From Clostridia bacterium (lineage in GTDB: Bacteria; Bacillota; Clostridia; Oscillospirales; CAG-272): 10,086 nucleotides of DNA. Made by a program: the position numbers and the translations under genes. This document shows positions 1 to 7,767 of the stretch, piece by piece (within the stretch, counting starts at the first letter, position 1; each line of letters starts with the position of its first letter). The stretch is from contig JAKSPV010000043.1 of NCBI GenBank assembly GCA_024404475.1, positions 1 to 10,086 of the forward strand, read 5' to 3'. The notes under the pieces were generated by a model. That model saw nothing but the letters and a program-made list of their open reading frames with translations. It had not been told where the DNA came from and did no database searches.

Positions 1-2229
1 ACCGCGAAGATCGCGCTCGGCATGGCGCTCGAAGATATCGCTGTTGCAGGCGGTACCGCGGCGATCGAGCCGTCGCTCGACTATATCGTCGCGAAATTCC
101 CGCGTTTCCCGTTCGATAAGTTTGCCGACGCGCCGAACACGCTCGGCACACAGATGAAGGCGACCGGCGAAGTCATGGGCATCGGCTCGACGCTCGTCGA
201 ATGTATGCTTAAATCCATCCGTTCTCTTGAGACGGGTGTCTGCCACCTCTTCCTCGGCAAATTCAAGGATATGCCGACCGACGAGATTGTTTCCTATCTG
301 CATGAGTTCCATGCCGATACGATGTTCGCTGTCGCGGAACTGATCCGCCGCGGCTTCACGACTGAGCAGCTCCACGAGCTCACGATGATCACGGAGATCT
401 TCCTCGATGCATTCCGTACGATCGTTGATATGGAATCGACTGTCCGCGACACTCCCGGCGACGTGAAAACGCCTCAGGCGGCCAAGGTACTCGGCTTCTC
501 CGACAAATACATCGCTTCCCTCTGGAAAGTCCCCGAGACGGAGGTTTACGCCACACGTAAGGCAAACGGCATAACGCCGGTCTTCCGCATGGTCGATACG
601 CTCCACACCGGCAAATACATCGCTTATCTTTACTCGACGTACGCTCACCTCGTTGATCCGAAGATCAAAAACGAATCCCTCCTCACCGACAAACGCAAGA
701 TCGTCGTTCTCGGTGCAGGCCCGATCCGTATCGGGCAGGGCGTTGAGTTCGACTACTCCACTGTTCACGCCGTGCAGACGATCCGCCGCGCGGGCTACGA
801 GTCTATCATCATCAACAATAACCCCGAGACCGTTTCGACCGACTATACCACGGCAGACAAGCTATATTTTGAGCCGCTGACGCCGGAAGATGTCATGGCG
901 ATCATTGACTTTGAACGTGCCGAAGGCGTTATCGCTTCGCTCGGCGGCCAGACCGCGATCAACCTTGCGGAGCCGTTGATGCAGCGCGGCGTCAAGATCA
1001 TCGGTACAGACTGCGATGCGATTGAGCGCGCCGAAAACAGAGACGCGTTTGAGAAGATCCTTCTGCAGCTCAACATTCCGCAGCCGAAGGGCCGCGCCGT
1101 CACGAAGATCGAGGACGGTGTTGCCGCGGCAGCAGAGATCGGCTATCCCGTGCTTGTCCGCCCGAGCTTCGTTCTCGGCGGCCGCGCGATGCAGATCGTT
1201 GCCTGCGAAGAGCAGCTCCGTCACTACCTCAAGACGGCTGTTGAAATTGACGCCGACAAGCCCGTCCTCGTTGACAAGTATATCGAGGGCAAGGAAGTCG
1301 AGGTCGATGCGATCTGTGACGGCAGAAATGTTTTTGTCCCCGGCATCATGGAGCTCGTCGAACGCACCGGCATCCATTCCGGCGACTCGATCAGCGTCTA
1401 TCCGTCCTTCAGTATCTCCGACAAGGTCAAGGGCGTTATCCTGCAGTATGCGAAGAAACTCGGCCTCGGCATCGGCATCATCGGTCTTTACAACATCCAG
1501 TTCATCGTCGATAAGAACGAAAACGTCTTTATCATCGAAGTCAACCCGCGCTCGTCCCGTACCGTGCCGTTCCTTTCCAAGGCGACGGGATACTCTCTCG
1601 CCGACATCGCGACCGAAGTCATCCTCGGCAAGAGTCTGAAAGAGCAGGGACTCTTCGACATTTATCCCGCGGAAAAGAAGCGCTACTATGTCAAGGTGCC
1701 GGTTTTCTCGTTCAATAAGATCAAGGGCCTCGACGCCTACCTTTCGCCCGAAATGAAGTCTACCGGCGAGGCGATCGGTTACGATGACAAACTCAACCGC
1801 GCGCTGTATAAGGCGCTGCAGGCGGCAGGTACGCACCTACAGAACTATGGTACCGTCTTCGTGACGGTCGCTGACCGCGACAAGAGTGAGGCGCTCCCGC
1901 TGATCAGACGCTTCTATAACCTCGGCTTCAATATCCAGGCGACTGCCGGCACGGCGTCGTTCCTGCGCGAAAACGGTATCCGTACGCACGTGCTCCGCAA
2001 AATCAGCGAGTCGCCGGACGAGATCCCGGACGCGATCCGACAGGGGCATATCGCCTACGTCATCAATACGCGTGACGTCGGCGCGGCTGATCAGGCCAGC
2101 GACGGCGTGAAGATCCGCCGGCTCGCTACGGAAAACAATGTCACGATGTTTACGTCGCTCGATACCGTTCGCGTTCTGCTTGACGTACTCGAAGAAACGA
2201 CGCTGACGATCTCCACGATCGATTCATAA
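1..2229 (+). CDS. carB: Carbamoyl-phosphate synthase large subunit, 5'-truncated
   Basis: This is the C-terminal two thirds (742 residues) of CarB, which makes carbamoyl phosphate from bicarbonate, ammonia and two ATP for pyrimidine and arginine synthesis. The family is about 1,070 residues, so roughly 330 codons lie upstream and the ATG at 22 is internal. Visible in order (window residue numbers): the end of the first ATP-grasp half (1 to about 70), the helical oligomerisation domain (about 75-220), the second ATP-grasp half with GAGPIRIGQG (238-247), RPSFVLGGRAM (387-397) and EVNPRSSRTVPF (513-524), and the MGS-like allosteric domain (about 614-742) with ATAGTA and VINTRD. In the E. coli enzyme this last domain binds UMP, IMP and ornithine, so feedback control is likely. 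Ammonia normally comes from the CarA glutaminase through a tunnel; carA is presumably just upstream. The gene ends 22 bases before pyrK. The frame is intact and identification is secure. Confidence 0.97.
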   Translation, partial: TAKIALGMALEDIAVAGGTAAIEPSLDYIVAKFPRFPFDKFADAPNTLGTQMKATGEVMGIGSTLVECMLKSIRSLETGVCHLFLGKFKDMPTDEIVSYLHEFHADTMFAVAELIRRGFTTEQLHELTMITEIFLDAFRTIVDMESTVRDTPGDVKTPQAAKVLGFSDKYIASLWKVPETEVYATRKANGITPVFRMVDTLHTGKYIAYLYSTYAHLVDPKIKNESLLTDKRKIVVLGAGPIRIGQGVEFDYSTVHAVQTIRRAGYESIIINNNPETVSTDYTTADKLYFEPLTPEDVMAIIDFERAEGVIASLGGQTAINLAEPLMQRGVKIIGTDCDAIERAENRDAFEKILLQLNIPQPKGRAVTKIEDGVAAAAEIGYPVLVRPSFVLGGRAMQIVACEEQLRHYLKTAVEIDADKPVLVDKYIEGKEVEVDAICDGRNVFVPGIMELVERTGIHSGDSISVYPSFSISDKVKGVILQYAKKLGLGIGIIGLYNIQFIVDKNENVFIIEVNPRSSRTVPFLSKATGYSLADIATEVILGKSLKEQGLFDIYPAEKKRYYVKVPVFSFNKIKGLDAYLSPEMKSTGEAIGYDDKLNRALYKALQAAGTHLQNYGTVFVTVADRDKSEALPLIRRFYNLGFNIQATAGTASFLRENGIRTHVLRKISESPDEIPDAIRQGHIAYVINTRDVGAADQASDGVKIRRLATENNVTMFTSLDTVRVLLDVLEETTLTISTIDS

Positions 2230-2251
2230 TCATTTTTACAACGGGGGAAGC

Positions 2252-2986
2252 ATGAAACAGGGCATTTTCCGCATCACCGAAAACACGCCGCTGACAAAAA
2301 ACGTCTTTCGGCTCACGCTTGAAGGCGACGTCAGCGCGATCACCGCGCCCGGACAGTTTATCAACATTCAGCTTGACGGACTGTTCCTCCGCCGGCCGAT
2401 CTCTGTCTATGACATCTCGCCGCGCACCGTTACCGTCATTTATAAAGTGGTTGGCCGCGGGACGGAGCAGCTTTCCCGCATGATTGCGGGGGATACACTT
2501 GACGTTTTGACAGGACTCGGCAACGGATACGACACAAGTGTTTCCGGACAGAGGCCGCTCCTTATCGGCGGCGGTGTCGGCGTTCCACCGCTCTATTATC
2601 TGGCACGGTGTCTCATCGCCGAAGGAAAACATCCGACTGTCGTTATGGGTTTCAACACGAAAGATGAAATTTTTGCAGTGGATGATTTCCGCGCGATCGG
2701 TGCCGACGTGACCGTTGCGACAGCCGACGGCTCGTTCGGTGTCCGCGGTTTTGTGACGGATGCGCTTCCTTCCGACTATTCATACGTTTATACCTGCGGT
2801 CCCGAGCCGATGCTGCAGGCTGTTTACCGCACGATCAGCACATCCGGTCAGTTCAGTTTTGAAGAGCGGATGGGGTGCGGTTTCGGTGCCTGCATGGGCT
2901 GTTCCTGCAAGACCGTGACCGGATACAAGCGTATCTGCAAGGACGGCCCCGTGCTCAGAAAGGAGGAGATCCTATGGGAGAAATGA
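2252..2986 (+). CDS. pyrK: Dihydroorotate dehydrogenase B, electron-transfer subunit PyrK
   Basis: PyrK (244 residues) is the FAD and [2Fe-2S] subunit of class 1B dihydroorotate dehydrogenase. It passes electrons from the FMN of PyrD to NAD+ in the cytoplasm. The flavodoxin-reductase-like fold is shown by RRPISVYD (47-54, FAD binding), the glycine-rich LIGGGVGV (104-111) and CGPEPM (182-187, NAD side). Near the C-terminus four cysteines, C209, C214, C217 and C229 (CX4CX2CX11C), match the [2Fe-2S] ligand pattern of the family; C219 is an extra cysteine. The start ATG follows a G-rich ribosome site (GGGGGA, about 2243-2248). The gene lies 22 bases after carB, and its 3' end overlaps pyrD by 13 bases, which fits translational coupling and equimolar production of the two subunits. 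The length is usual for the family. Confidence 0.96.
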   Translation: MKQGIFRITENTPLTKNVFRLTLEGDVSAITAPGQFINIQLDGLFLRRPISVYDISPRTVTVIYKVVGRGTEQLSRMIAGDTLDVLTGLGNGYDTSVSGQRPLLIGGGVGVPPLYYLARCLIAEGKHPTVVMGFNTKDEIFAVDDFRAIGADVTVATADGSFGVRGFVTDALPSDYSYVYTCGPEPMLQAVYRTISTSGQFSFEERMGCGFGACMGCSCKTVTGYKRICKDGPVLRKEEILWEK

Positions 2987-3900
2987 ACGTATCACTATGC
3001 GGCATCGAGCTGAAAAATCCCGTGATCCCCGCCTCCGGCACGTTCGGCTACGGCTACGAATTTGCCGAACTGTACGATATCAACTGCCTCGGCACATTTT
3101 CCTGCAAGGGAACGACCCGCGAGCCGCGTTTCGGTAATCCGACGCCGCGCATCGCGGAATGCACGGCCGGCATGATCAACGCCGTCGGTCTTCAGAATCC
3201 TGGTGTCGATCGTGTGATTGCAGAGGAACTTCCGAAACTGAAAAACTGCTTTTCCGGTCTTGTCATGGCGAACGTTTCCGGCTTTTCCGTCGAGGACTAT
3301 GCCTACACCTGCGAACGGCTCGACCGCGAAGAGCAGGTCGGTTGGCTTGAGGTCAACGTGAGCTGTCCGAACGTCCACGGCGGCGGAATGTCCTTTGGAA
3401 CGGACCCAGCATCGGCAACGGCTGTCACCGCGGCGGTTAAAGCCAAAACAAAAAAGCCGGTCATCATCAAACTGTCTCCCAACGTTACCGATATCGTCTC
3501 GATCGCCAAGGCGTGCGAGGCCGCCGGTGCAGACGGCATTTCGCTGATCAACACGGTGCTCGGCATGCGGATCGATATACGCCGCCGCCGTCCCGTGATC
3601 GCCAACAACATGGGCGGATTTTCCGGCCCGGCGATCTTTCCGCTGGCGCTTCGGATGGTATATCAGGTGGCACATGCCGTTTCCATTCCGGTCATCGGCA
3701 TGGGCGGCGTTACGTGCGCGGACGACGTCATTGAGATGATGCTCGCCGGAGCGACCGCCGTTGAAGTCGGTGCGGCTAACCTTGTAAATCCGTATACCTG
3801 CCGCGATATCGTCAGGGATCTGCCTGCCGCCATGGCGAAATACGGGATCACGTCCTTATCTGAAATCATCGGAGGTGTCAAATCATGGGAAAAGACGTAA
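2974..3900 (+). CDS. pyrD: Dihydroorotate dehydrogenase B, catalytic subunit (class 1B)
   Basis: PyrD (308 residues) oxidises dihydroorotate to orotate on FMN in a TIM barrel, and with PyrK forms the NAD-dependent class 1B enzyme. The catalytic base is the cysteine of NVSCPN (C131), as expected for class 1; class 2 membrane enzymes use serine. Other family marks are NPVIPASGTFG near the N-terminus, the FMN-site VIIKLSPN, the substrate-loop sequence NTVLGM, and GMGGV with GATAVEVG at the phosphate end. I chose ATG 2974 because AGGAGG at 2961-2966 sits seven bases upstream and the resulting N-terminus fits the family; a second in-frame ATG at 2983 is possible. The frame is open further upstream, but that part overlaps the pyrK cysteine cluster and is not conserved PyrD. 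The 3' end overlaps pyrF by 16 bases. Confidence 0.96.
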   Translation: MGEMNVSLCGIELKNPVIPASGTFGYGYEFAELYDINCLGTFSCKGTTREPRFGNPTPRIAECTAGMINAVGLQNPGVDRVIAEELPKLKNCFSGLVMANVSGFSVEDYAYTCERLDREEQVGWLEVNVSCPNVHGGGMSFGTDPASATAVTAAVKAKTKKPVIIKLSPNVTDIVSIAKACEAAGADGISLINTVLGMRIDIRRRRPVIANNMGGFSGPAIFPLALRMVYQVAHAVSIPVIGMGGVTCADDVIEMMLAGATAVEVGAANLVNPYTCRDIVRDLPAAMAKYGITSLSEIIGGVKSWEKT

Positions 3901-4583
3901 TCGTTGCATGTGATTTCCCGTCTGCGGAAGCGACATTTGCTTTTCTTGACCGCTTCACGGACAAAAAGCTGTTCGTTAAGATCGGCATGGAACTGTTCTA
4001 TGCCGAAGGGCCTGCGATCGTACACGAGATCAAGCGCCGCGGGCACAAGATCTTTCTCGATCTGAAACTGCACGATATTCCGAATACCGTAAAAAAGGCG
4101 ATGGCAGTCCTGTCGGGACTTGACGTCGATATCTGCAATCTGCACGCCGGCGGTTCGTGCCGCATGATGGAGGCGGCTCTGGAGGGGCTGACACGCCCGG
4201 ACGGAACGCGTCCTCTCCTGATCGCCGTGACTCAGCTGACTTCGACCGACCAGGAAACGATGACGCGCGACCTGCTGATCGAGCGTCCGATTGACGAGGT
4301 CGTCCTGCATTATGCGAAGAACGCAAAAGCAGCGGGACTTGACGGCGTCGTCTGTTCGCCGCTGGAAGCAGGGAAGGTCCACGATACCTGCGGCAGCAGC
4401 TTTTTGGCTGTGACGCCGGGCGTCCGCTTTGCCGACGGTGACGTGGGAGACCAGAAACGCGTGATGACCCCCGCGGAAGCCAAGAAAGTCGGCTCCGACT
4501 ATATCGTCGTCGGTCGTCCGATCACCGCCGCAGCCGATCCTGTTGCTGCTTATGAACGCTGTGTCCGCGAATTTGTTGACTAA
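3885..4583 (+). CDS. pyrF: Orotidine 5'-phosphate decarboxylase
   Basis: PyrF (232 residues) decarboxylates OMP to UMP, the last step of de novo pyrimidine synthesis. It is a cytoplasmic TIM-barrel enzyme that works as a dimer and needs no cofactor. The charged catalytic network is visible: D10 in ACDF, K32 in FVKIG, and D59, K61 and D64 in FLDLKLHDIPNT. The phosphate-binding end is marked by VTPGVRF and VVGRPIT. Length and motifs fit the short bacterial class (B. subtilis type). The start lies inside the end of pyrD (16-base overlap), with GGAGGTG at 3871-3877 seven bases upstream, so translation is probably coupled to pyrD. It is followed after 18 bases by pyrE, the enzyme that makes its substrate. 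Confidence 0.97.
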   Translation: MGKDVIVACDFPSAEATFAFLDRFTDKKLFVKIGMELFYAEGPAIVHEIKRRGHKIFLDLKLHDIPNTVKKAMAVLSGLDVDICNLHAGGSCRMMEAALEGLTRPDGTRPLLIAVTQLTSTDQETMTRDLLIERPIDEVVLHYAKNAKAAGLDGVVCSPLEAGKVHDTCGSSFLAVTPGVRFADGDVGDQKRVMTPAEAKKVGSDYIVVGRPITAAADPVAAYERCVREFVD

Positions 4584-4601
4584 ACCAAAAGGAGATAGAC
4601 C

Positions 4602-5246
4602 ATGGAACTGAATCGAAAGATCGCGGGGCACCTGCTTCGCATAAAAGCCGTCTTTTTCCGTCCTGAAGAGCCGTTTATCTGGGCAAGCGGCATCAAAAGC
4701 CCTGTATACTGTGATAACAGACTGACGCTGACTGACATCGCCGCCCGTACGGACGTCGAAAACGGGCTGGCTTCGCTGATCCGCGCGAACTATCCCGGTG
4801 TTGAGGTGCTGATGGGTACCTCCACCGCTGGCATCGCACACGCTGCGATCACGGGTCACATCATGGGTCTGCCGATGGGCTACGTTCGCTCCGGTGCAAA
4901 AGATCACGGCCGTCAGAACCAGATCGAGGGCAAACTGGAAAAAGGTCAGAAGGTCGTCGTCGTGGAAGATCTGATTTCCACCGGAGGCAGCGTGATCGAG
5001 GTCGTCAACGTTCTCCGCGAGGCGGGCGCTGAAGTATTGGGCATCGTCAGCATCTTCACTTACGGTATGAAAAAGGGCATCGTCCGTTTGGAAGAGGCAA
5101 ACGTTAAAAACGTATCGCTGACCGATTTCAACACGATCACCGCTGTTGCTGCCGAGGAGGGCTACATTCGTCCCGAGGACGTCGCCCGCCTGATCGCTTT
5201 CCGGAACAATCCTTCCGATGAGAGCTGGATCGGAGAAGCAAAATGA
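4602..5246 (+). CDS. pyrE: Orotate phosphoribosyltransferase
   Basis: PyrE (214 residues) joins orotate to PRPP to give OMP and pyrophosphate. It is a type I phosphoribosyltransferase: the PRPP-binding motif VVVVEDLISTGGS runs from residue 118 to 130, with the acidic pair E122-D123. The flexible catalytic loop is visible as YVRSGAKDHGRQNQIEG, with the lysine and histidine expected to reach over the active site of the partner subunit in the dimer. The N-terminal hood contains FIWASGIKSPVYCDNR, typical of bacterial PyrE. An AAGGAGA ribosome site (about 4589-4595) precedes the ATG. The stop codon overlaps the pyrB start as ATGA (5243-5246), a usual arrangement for coupled translation. Nothing in the length or catalytic residues is unusual. 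Confidence 0.97.
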   Translation: MELNRKIAGHLLRIKAVFFRPEEPFIWASGIKSPVYCDNRLTLTDIAARTDVENGLASLIRANYPGVEVLMGTSTAGIAHAAITGHIMGLPMGYVRSGAKDHGRQNQIEGKLEKGQKVVVVEDLISTGGSVIEVVNVLREAGAEVLGIVSIFTYGMKKGIVRLEEANVKNVSLTDFNTITAVAAEEGYIRPEDVARLIAFRNNPSDESWIGEAK

Positions 5247-6316
5247 GCAGTTTGATCGATATTCTTGACCTATCGACTGCCGAACTTGACGAGCTCGTGC
5301 ATACGGCACTCGACATCGCTCACGATCCTTCAAAGTATGCGGACGCCTGCCGCGGCAAGAAGATTGCAACGCTCTTTTTTGAACCGTCCACCCGTACGCG
5401 CCTCAGCTTTGAGGCGGCCATGTATGAGCTCGGCGGTAGCGTCCTTTCCGTGCCGAGCGGCGCGATCTCGTCCACTTCCAAGGGCGAAAGCATTTCCGAT
5501 ACGGCGCGCATCGTGTCGCTATACGCCGATATCATCGCGCTCCGCCACCCGCTCGAGGGTGCCGCTGCCGTTGCCGCGTCGAAGTCTGCTGTTCCGGTTA
5601 TCAACGCCGGTGACGGCGGTCACTTTCATCCGACGCAGACGCTGACTGACCTGCTCACGATCTATCGTGAAAAAGGAACGTTTGAAAACCTGACGATCGG
5701 TCTTTGCGGTGATTTGAAATACGGACGCACCGTCCACTCTCTCGTCACGGCGATGTCGAGATATGCCGGGACGCGGTTTGTCCTGATTTCGCCCGAGGAG
5801 CTTCGGCTGCCGGAGCAGATCATGACGGAGATCGAACGGTACCACGTGCCGGTCGAAACGACGTCTTCGCTTGACGAGGCGCTGCCGAAACTGGACGTTC
5901 TTTACATGACCCGCATCCAGCGGGAACGCTTCGATGACGTCGCCGCATATGAACGGCTGAAAGACAGTTATATACTGACGCCCGAGAAGATGCAGTTTGC
6001 GAAACCCGACTGCCGCGTTTTGCACCCGCTGCCGCGGGTCAATGAGATCAGCACGCTTGTGGACGACGATCCCCGTGCCGCCTATTTCCGGCAGGCAGGG
6101 AACGGCAAACTGATCCGCATGGCGCTGATTTTGAAACTGCTCTGCGAAGCGGACGGCAAGACGAAGCCCGTTCCCGGCGTTCCTATGCCCGGAAAACGGT
6201 GTCCGAACCTCCGCTGCGTTTCGAACGTCGAACCGGAGCTGCAGGGCCTTTTCCGCGAATCGACGGAGAAGGACGACGTCTGTCGCTGCGCTTTCTGTGA
6301 CACGGCCGTAAAGTGA
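5243..6316 (+). CDS. pyrB: Aspartate carbamoyltransferase with C-terminal PyrI-like zinc module
   Basis: PyrB condenses carbamoyl phosphate with aspartate to carbamoyl-aspartate, the first committed pyrimidine step. The catalytic chain is complete: STRTR (49-53), K80, R101 in ALRHP, HPTQ (129-132), R162, R224-I-Q226 and HPLPR (261-265) correspond to the carbamoyl-phosphate and aspartate site residues known from E. coli. A usual PyrB has about 305-310 residues; this one has 357. After a proline/glycine-rich linker (about 305-319) come C320, C325, C349 and C352, spaced CX4C-X23-CX2C, with CPN at the start and V-S-x-x-E-P following. That is the pattern and exact spacing of the zinc domain of the regulatory chain PyrI (C109, C114, C138, C141 in E. 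coli). The nucleotide-binding half of PyrI is missing, so effector control by CTP or ATP through this tail is not expected; a structural role is my inference. It starts within the last codons of pyrE. Confidence 0.96.
   Translation: MSSLIDILDLSTAELDELVHTALDIAHDPSKYADACRGKKIATLFFEPSTRTRLSFEAAMYELGGSVLSVPSGAISSTSKGESISDTARIVSLYADIIALRHPLEGAAAVAASKSAVPVINAGDGGHFHPTQTLTDLLTIYREKGTFENLTIGLCGDLKYGRTVHSLVTAMSRYAGTRFVLISPEELRLPEQIMTEIERYHVPVETTSSLDEALPKLDVLYMTRIQRERFDDVAAYERLKDSYILTPEKMQFAKPDCRVLHPLPRVNEISTLVDDDPRAAYFRQAGNGKLIRMALILKLLCEADGKTKPVPGVPMPGKRCPNLRCVSNVEPELQGLFRESTEKDDVCRCAFCDTAVK
6200..6301 (+). other. Zinc-module coding segment fused to pyrB
   Basis: These codons encode PyrB residues 320-353, the Cys4 module. 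In E. coli the equivalent zinc domain of PyrI binds the catalytic chain and links catalytic trimers in the holoenzyme. Here it belongs to the catalytic chain itself. There is only a five-residue tail after the last cysteine, shorter than in E. coli PyrI. Zinc binding is inferred from the cysteine spacing, not shown. Confidence 0.8.
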
Positions 6317-6347
6317 CGAAAAATTGGTGAAAAAATCCTGGAGCGTC

Positions 6348-6376
6348 TTGACATTTTGGGTTTTTTCTGTTACAAT
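6348..6376 (+). promoter_or_regulatory. Sigma-70/SigA-type promoter for the pur operon
   Basis: TTGACA (6348-6353) and TACAAT (6371-6376) are separated by 17 bases, a perfect -35 and a one-mismatch -10. A TGT just before the -10 gives an extended -10 element, and the spacer is T-rich. Transcription should start around 6383-6385, about ten bases before the first riboswitch helix. Confidence 0.88.
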
Positions 6377-6389
6377 GAATCTGTAATCA

Positions 6390-6484
6390 ATAGCGCCCTC
6401 TGCAACTGACGGATCATGTGGAGCACCACAAAGGAACAGAGCGCGCGGGGTAGAATCCCGACATAAGCCGACCGTCTGGGCGCA
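6390..6484 (+). ncRNA. ZTP (pfl) riboswitch
   Basis: The leader of purE has the layout of the pfl/ZTP riboswitch, which senses the purine intermediate ZMP and its triphosphate ZTP. P1 is formed by GCGC-CUCUG (6393-6402) with CAGAG-GCGC (6437-6441 and 6443-6446). Inside it is the AACUGACGG segment (6404-6412) and a hairpin UGUGG/CCACA (6417-6421 with 6426-6430). A short linker hairpin CGGG/CCCG (6446-6449 with 6457-6460) leads to the highly conserved 3' sequence CCGACCGUCUGGGC (6468-6481). GACGG (6408-6412) can pair with CCGUC (6472-6476) as the pseudoknot. Known ZTP switches turn purine and folate genes on when ZTP is high. The call rests on recognised motifs and hand-drawn pairing, not on a covariance-model search. 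Confidence 0.87.
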
Positions 6485-6526
6485 CTTTTACATTTTCCGT
6501 GTTAAAGTGCACCCTTTTTGATTTTT
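6478..6526 (+). terminator. Riboswitch-controlled intrinsic terminator
   Basis: GGGCGCACUUUUACA (6478-6492) pairs with UGUUAAAGUGCACCC (6500-6514), giving a long stem with two mismatches and a seven-base loop. It is followed by TTTTTGATTTTT. The first four bases of the stem are the GGGC of the riboswitch's conserved 3' end, so aptamer folding and terminator folding should exclude one another. With ligand bound the terminator should be disrupted and purE-purM transcribed. Confidence 0.88.
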
Positions 6527-6539
6527 CGGAGGTGCTGAT

Positions 6540-7028
6540 ATGAAAAAAGTAGGCATTATCATGGGCAGCGACAGCGACCTTCCCGTGATTGAAAAAGCAG
6601 TTGCTGTTCTGAAACAGTTTGAAATTCCGTACGAAGTTCACATTTACTCCGCGCACCGCACGCCTGTTGAGGCACGTGACTTCGCACTGAATGCAAGGGA
6701 AAACGGCTTCGGCGTTCTGATCGCCGCCGCCGGCATGGCTGCACATCTTGCCGGTGCCGTCGCCGCAAACTCGACGCTTCCCGTGATCGGCATCCCCTGC
6801 CAGTCCAAGGTGCTCGAAGGGATGGATGCGCTTCTGTCCACCGTCCAGATGCCGACCGGTATCCCGGTCGCTACCGTGGCGATCGGCGGCGGCGCAAACG
6901 CCGCCCTTCTGGCAGCCGAGATCCTGGCCGTTTCTGACGACGATCTTGCTGCCCGCCTTGATGCCAAACGCGCCGCTGACGCCGCTGCCGTTCTTGAAAA
7001 GGACAGAACGATCGCGGCCAATCTCTGA
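6540..7028 (+). CDS. purE: 5-(carboxyamino)imidazole ribonucleotide mutase, class I PurE
   Basis: PurE (162 residues) moves the carboxyl group of N5-CAIR to carbon, giving CAIR, in the sixth stage of purine synthesis. The N-terminal GSDSD (9-13) and SAHRTP (37-42, with the catalytic histidine H39) are the class I signatures; class II AIR carboxylases have a lysine and a different context there. The glycine-rich segment reads [11 protein letters not shown] rather than the GAGGAAHLPG of E. coli, a mild variation. [17 protein letters not shown] and GANAALLAA follow as in the octameric family. Class I enzymes normally need PurK to supply N5-CAIR, and no purK lies beside it here. GGAGGTG at 6528-6534 precedes the ATG. 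It is the first gene behind the ZTP riboswitch, so its expression should follow ZTP levels. Confidence 0.95.
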   Translation: MKKVGIIMGSDSDLPVIEKAVAVLKQFEIPYEVHIYSAHRTPVEARDFALNARENGFGVLIAAAGMAAHLAGAVAANSTLPVIGIPCQSKVLEGMDALLSTVQMPTGIPVATVAIGGGANAALLAAEILAVSDDDLAARLDAKRAADAAAVLEKDRTIAANL

Positions 7029-7066
7029 TAACCGAAAATCTGCTTACCGAAAAGGAGCAAAACGAT

Positions 7067-7753
7067 ATGGCACAGAAACTTGTTTACACCGGCAAAACGA
7101 AAAACGTGTACGCACTGGACAACGGCAACTATCTTTTGAAGTTCAAGGATGACTGCACCGGCAAGGACGGCGTGTTCGATCCGGGTGAAAACTCCGTCGG
7201 CCTCACCATCGACGGCGTCGGCGACGTGAACCTCCGTATGTCCATCTATTTCTTCGAGAAGGTCAATGCGGCTGGTATCCGTACACACTACGTTTCCGCC
7301 GATCTCGCCAATACCACGATGGAAGTCCTTCCCGCGAAGGTGTTCGGCAAGGGCCTCGAAGTGATCTGCCGCTATAAGGCAGTCGGAAGTTTCTACCGCC
7401 GTTACAGCGATTACTGCAACGAGGGCGATGATCTCCCAGCATACGTTGAGACGACCTTCAAGAACGACGAGAAGGGTGATCCGCTCGTGACGAAAGACGG
7501 CCTCGTTGACCTCGGAGTCATGACTGCGAAACAGTATGATGACGTTAAGGAAATGACGCAGAAGATCACGAAGATTGTTTCCGACGACCTCGCCGCGAAG
7601 GGTCTTGTGCTTTACGATATCAAATTTGAATTCGGTTACGATCCCGACGGCAACGTGATGCTGATCGACGAGATCGCCTCCGGCAATATGCGCGTATACA
7701 AGGACGGGAAGTACGTCGATCCGATGACGCTCTCCAAACTGTTCTTCGCCTGA
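7067..7753 (+). CDS. purC: Phosphoribosylaminoimidazole-succinocarboxamide synthase (divergent PurC)
   Basis: PurC (228 residues) couples CAIR with aspartate using ATP to make SAICAR, directly after PurE in the pathway. Recognisable are the N-terminal nucleotide loop TGKTKNVY (8-15), [10 protein letters not shown] (99-108, matching the substrate-binding RNRAAGS region), YDIKFEFG (183-190) and [11 protein letters not shown] (199-209). The protein is somewhat shorter than E. coli PurC (237). It differs around residues 36-60, where a glycine-rich stretch replaces the usual KGMVNN-type sequence, and it lacks most of the C-terminal helix. It therefore belongs to a divergent branch, but the core residues are kept and I see no reason to doubt activity. 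The start follows AAAGGAG (7051-7057). The gene lies 38 bases after purE and 71 before purF. Confidence 0.92.
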   Translation: MAQKLVYTGKTKNVYALDNGNYLLKFKDDCTGKDGVFDPGENSVGLTIDGVGDVNLRMSIYFFEKVNAAGIRTHYVSADLANTTMEVLPAKVFGKGLEVICRYKAVGSFYRRYSDYCNEGDDLPAYVETTFKNDEKGDPLVTKDGLVDLGVMTAKQYDDVKEMTQKITKIVSDDLAAKGLVLYDIKFEFGYDPDGNVMLIDEIASGNMRVYKDGKYVDPMTLSKLFFA

Positions 7754-7767
7754 GCGCGTTTTTAGCT

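Noticed and set aside
22..24. ATG as the start of carB
   Set aside because: The frame is open from base 1 and the residues before and after it match the interior of CarB, so the gene begins outside the window.
862..1836. 324-codon open frame on the minus strand opposite carB
   Set aside because: It lies fully inside the conserved ATP-grasp coding sequence and shows no motif of its own.
2875..2973. Upstream start giving a longer PyrD
   Set aside because: The extra 33 residues read through the pyrK cysteine cluster in another frame and do not resemble PyrD; AGGAGG is placed correctly for ATG 2974.
3663..5369. 568-codon open frame on the minus strand opposite pyrD, pyrF and pyrE
   Set aside because: The + strand proteins are unmistakable enzymes. 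The antisense product has no recognisable motif and is rich in Arg, Asp and Val, as expected from reading biased GC-rich codons backwards.
6390..6484. Guanine (purine) or THF riboswitch instead of ZTP
   Set aside because: The conserved loop sequences of those classes are absent, while the CCGACC...CUGGGC 3' element and the AACUGACGG segment fit the pfl/ZTP class.
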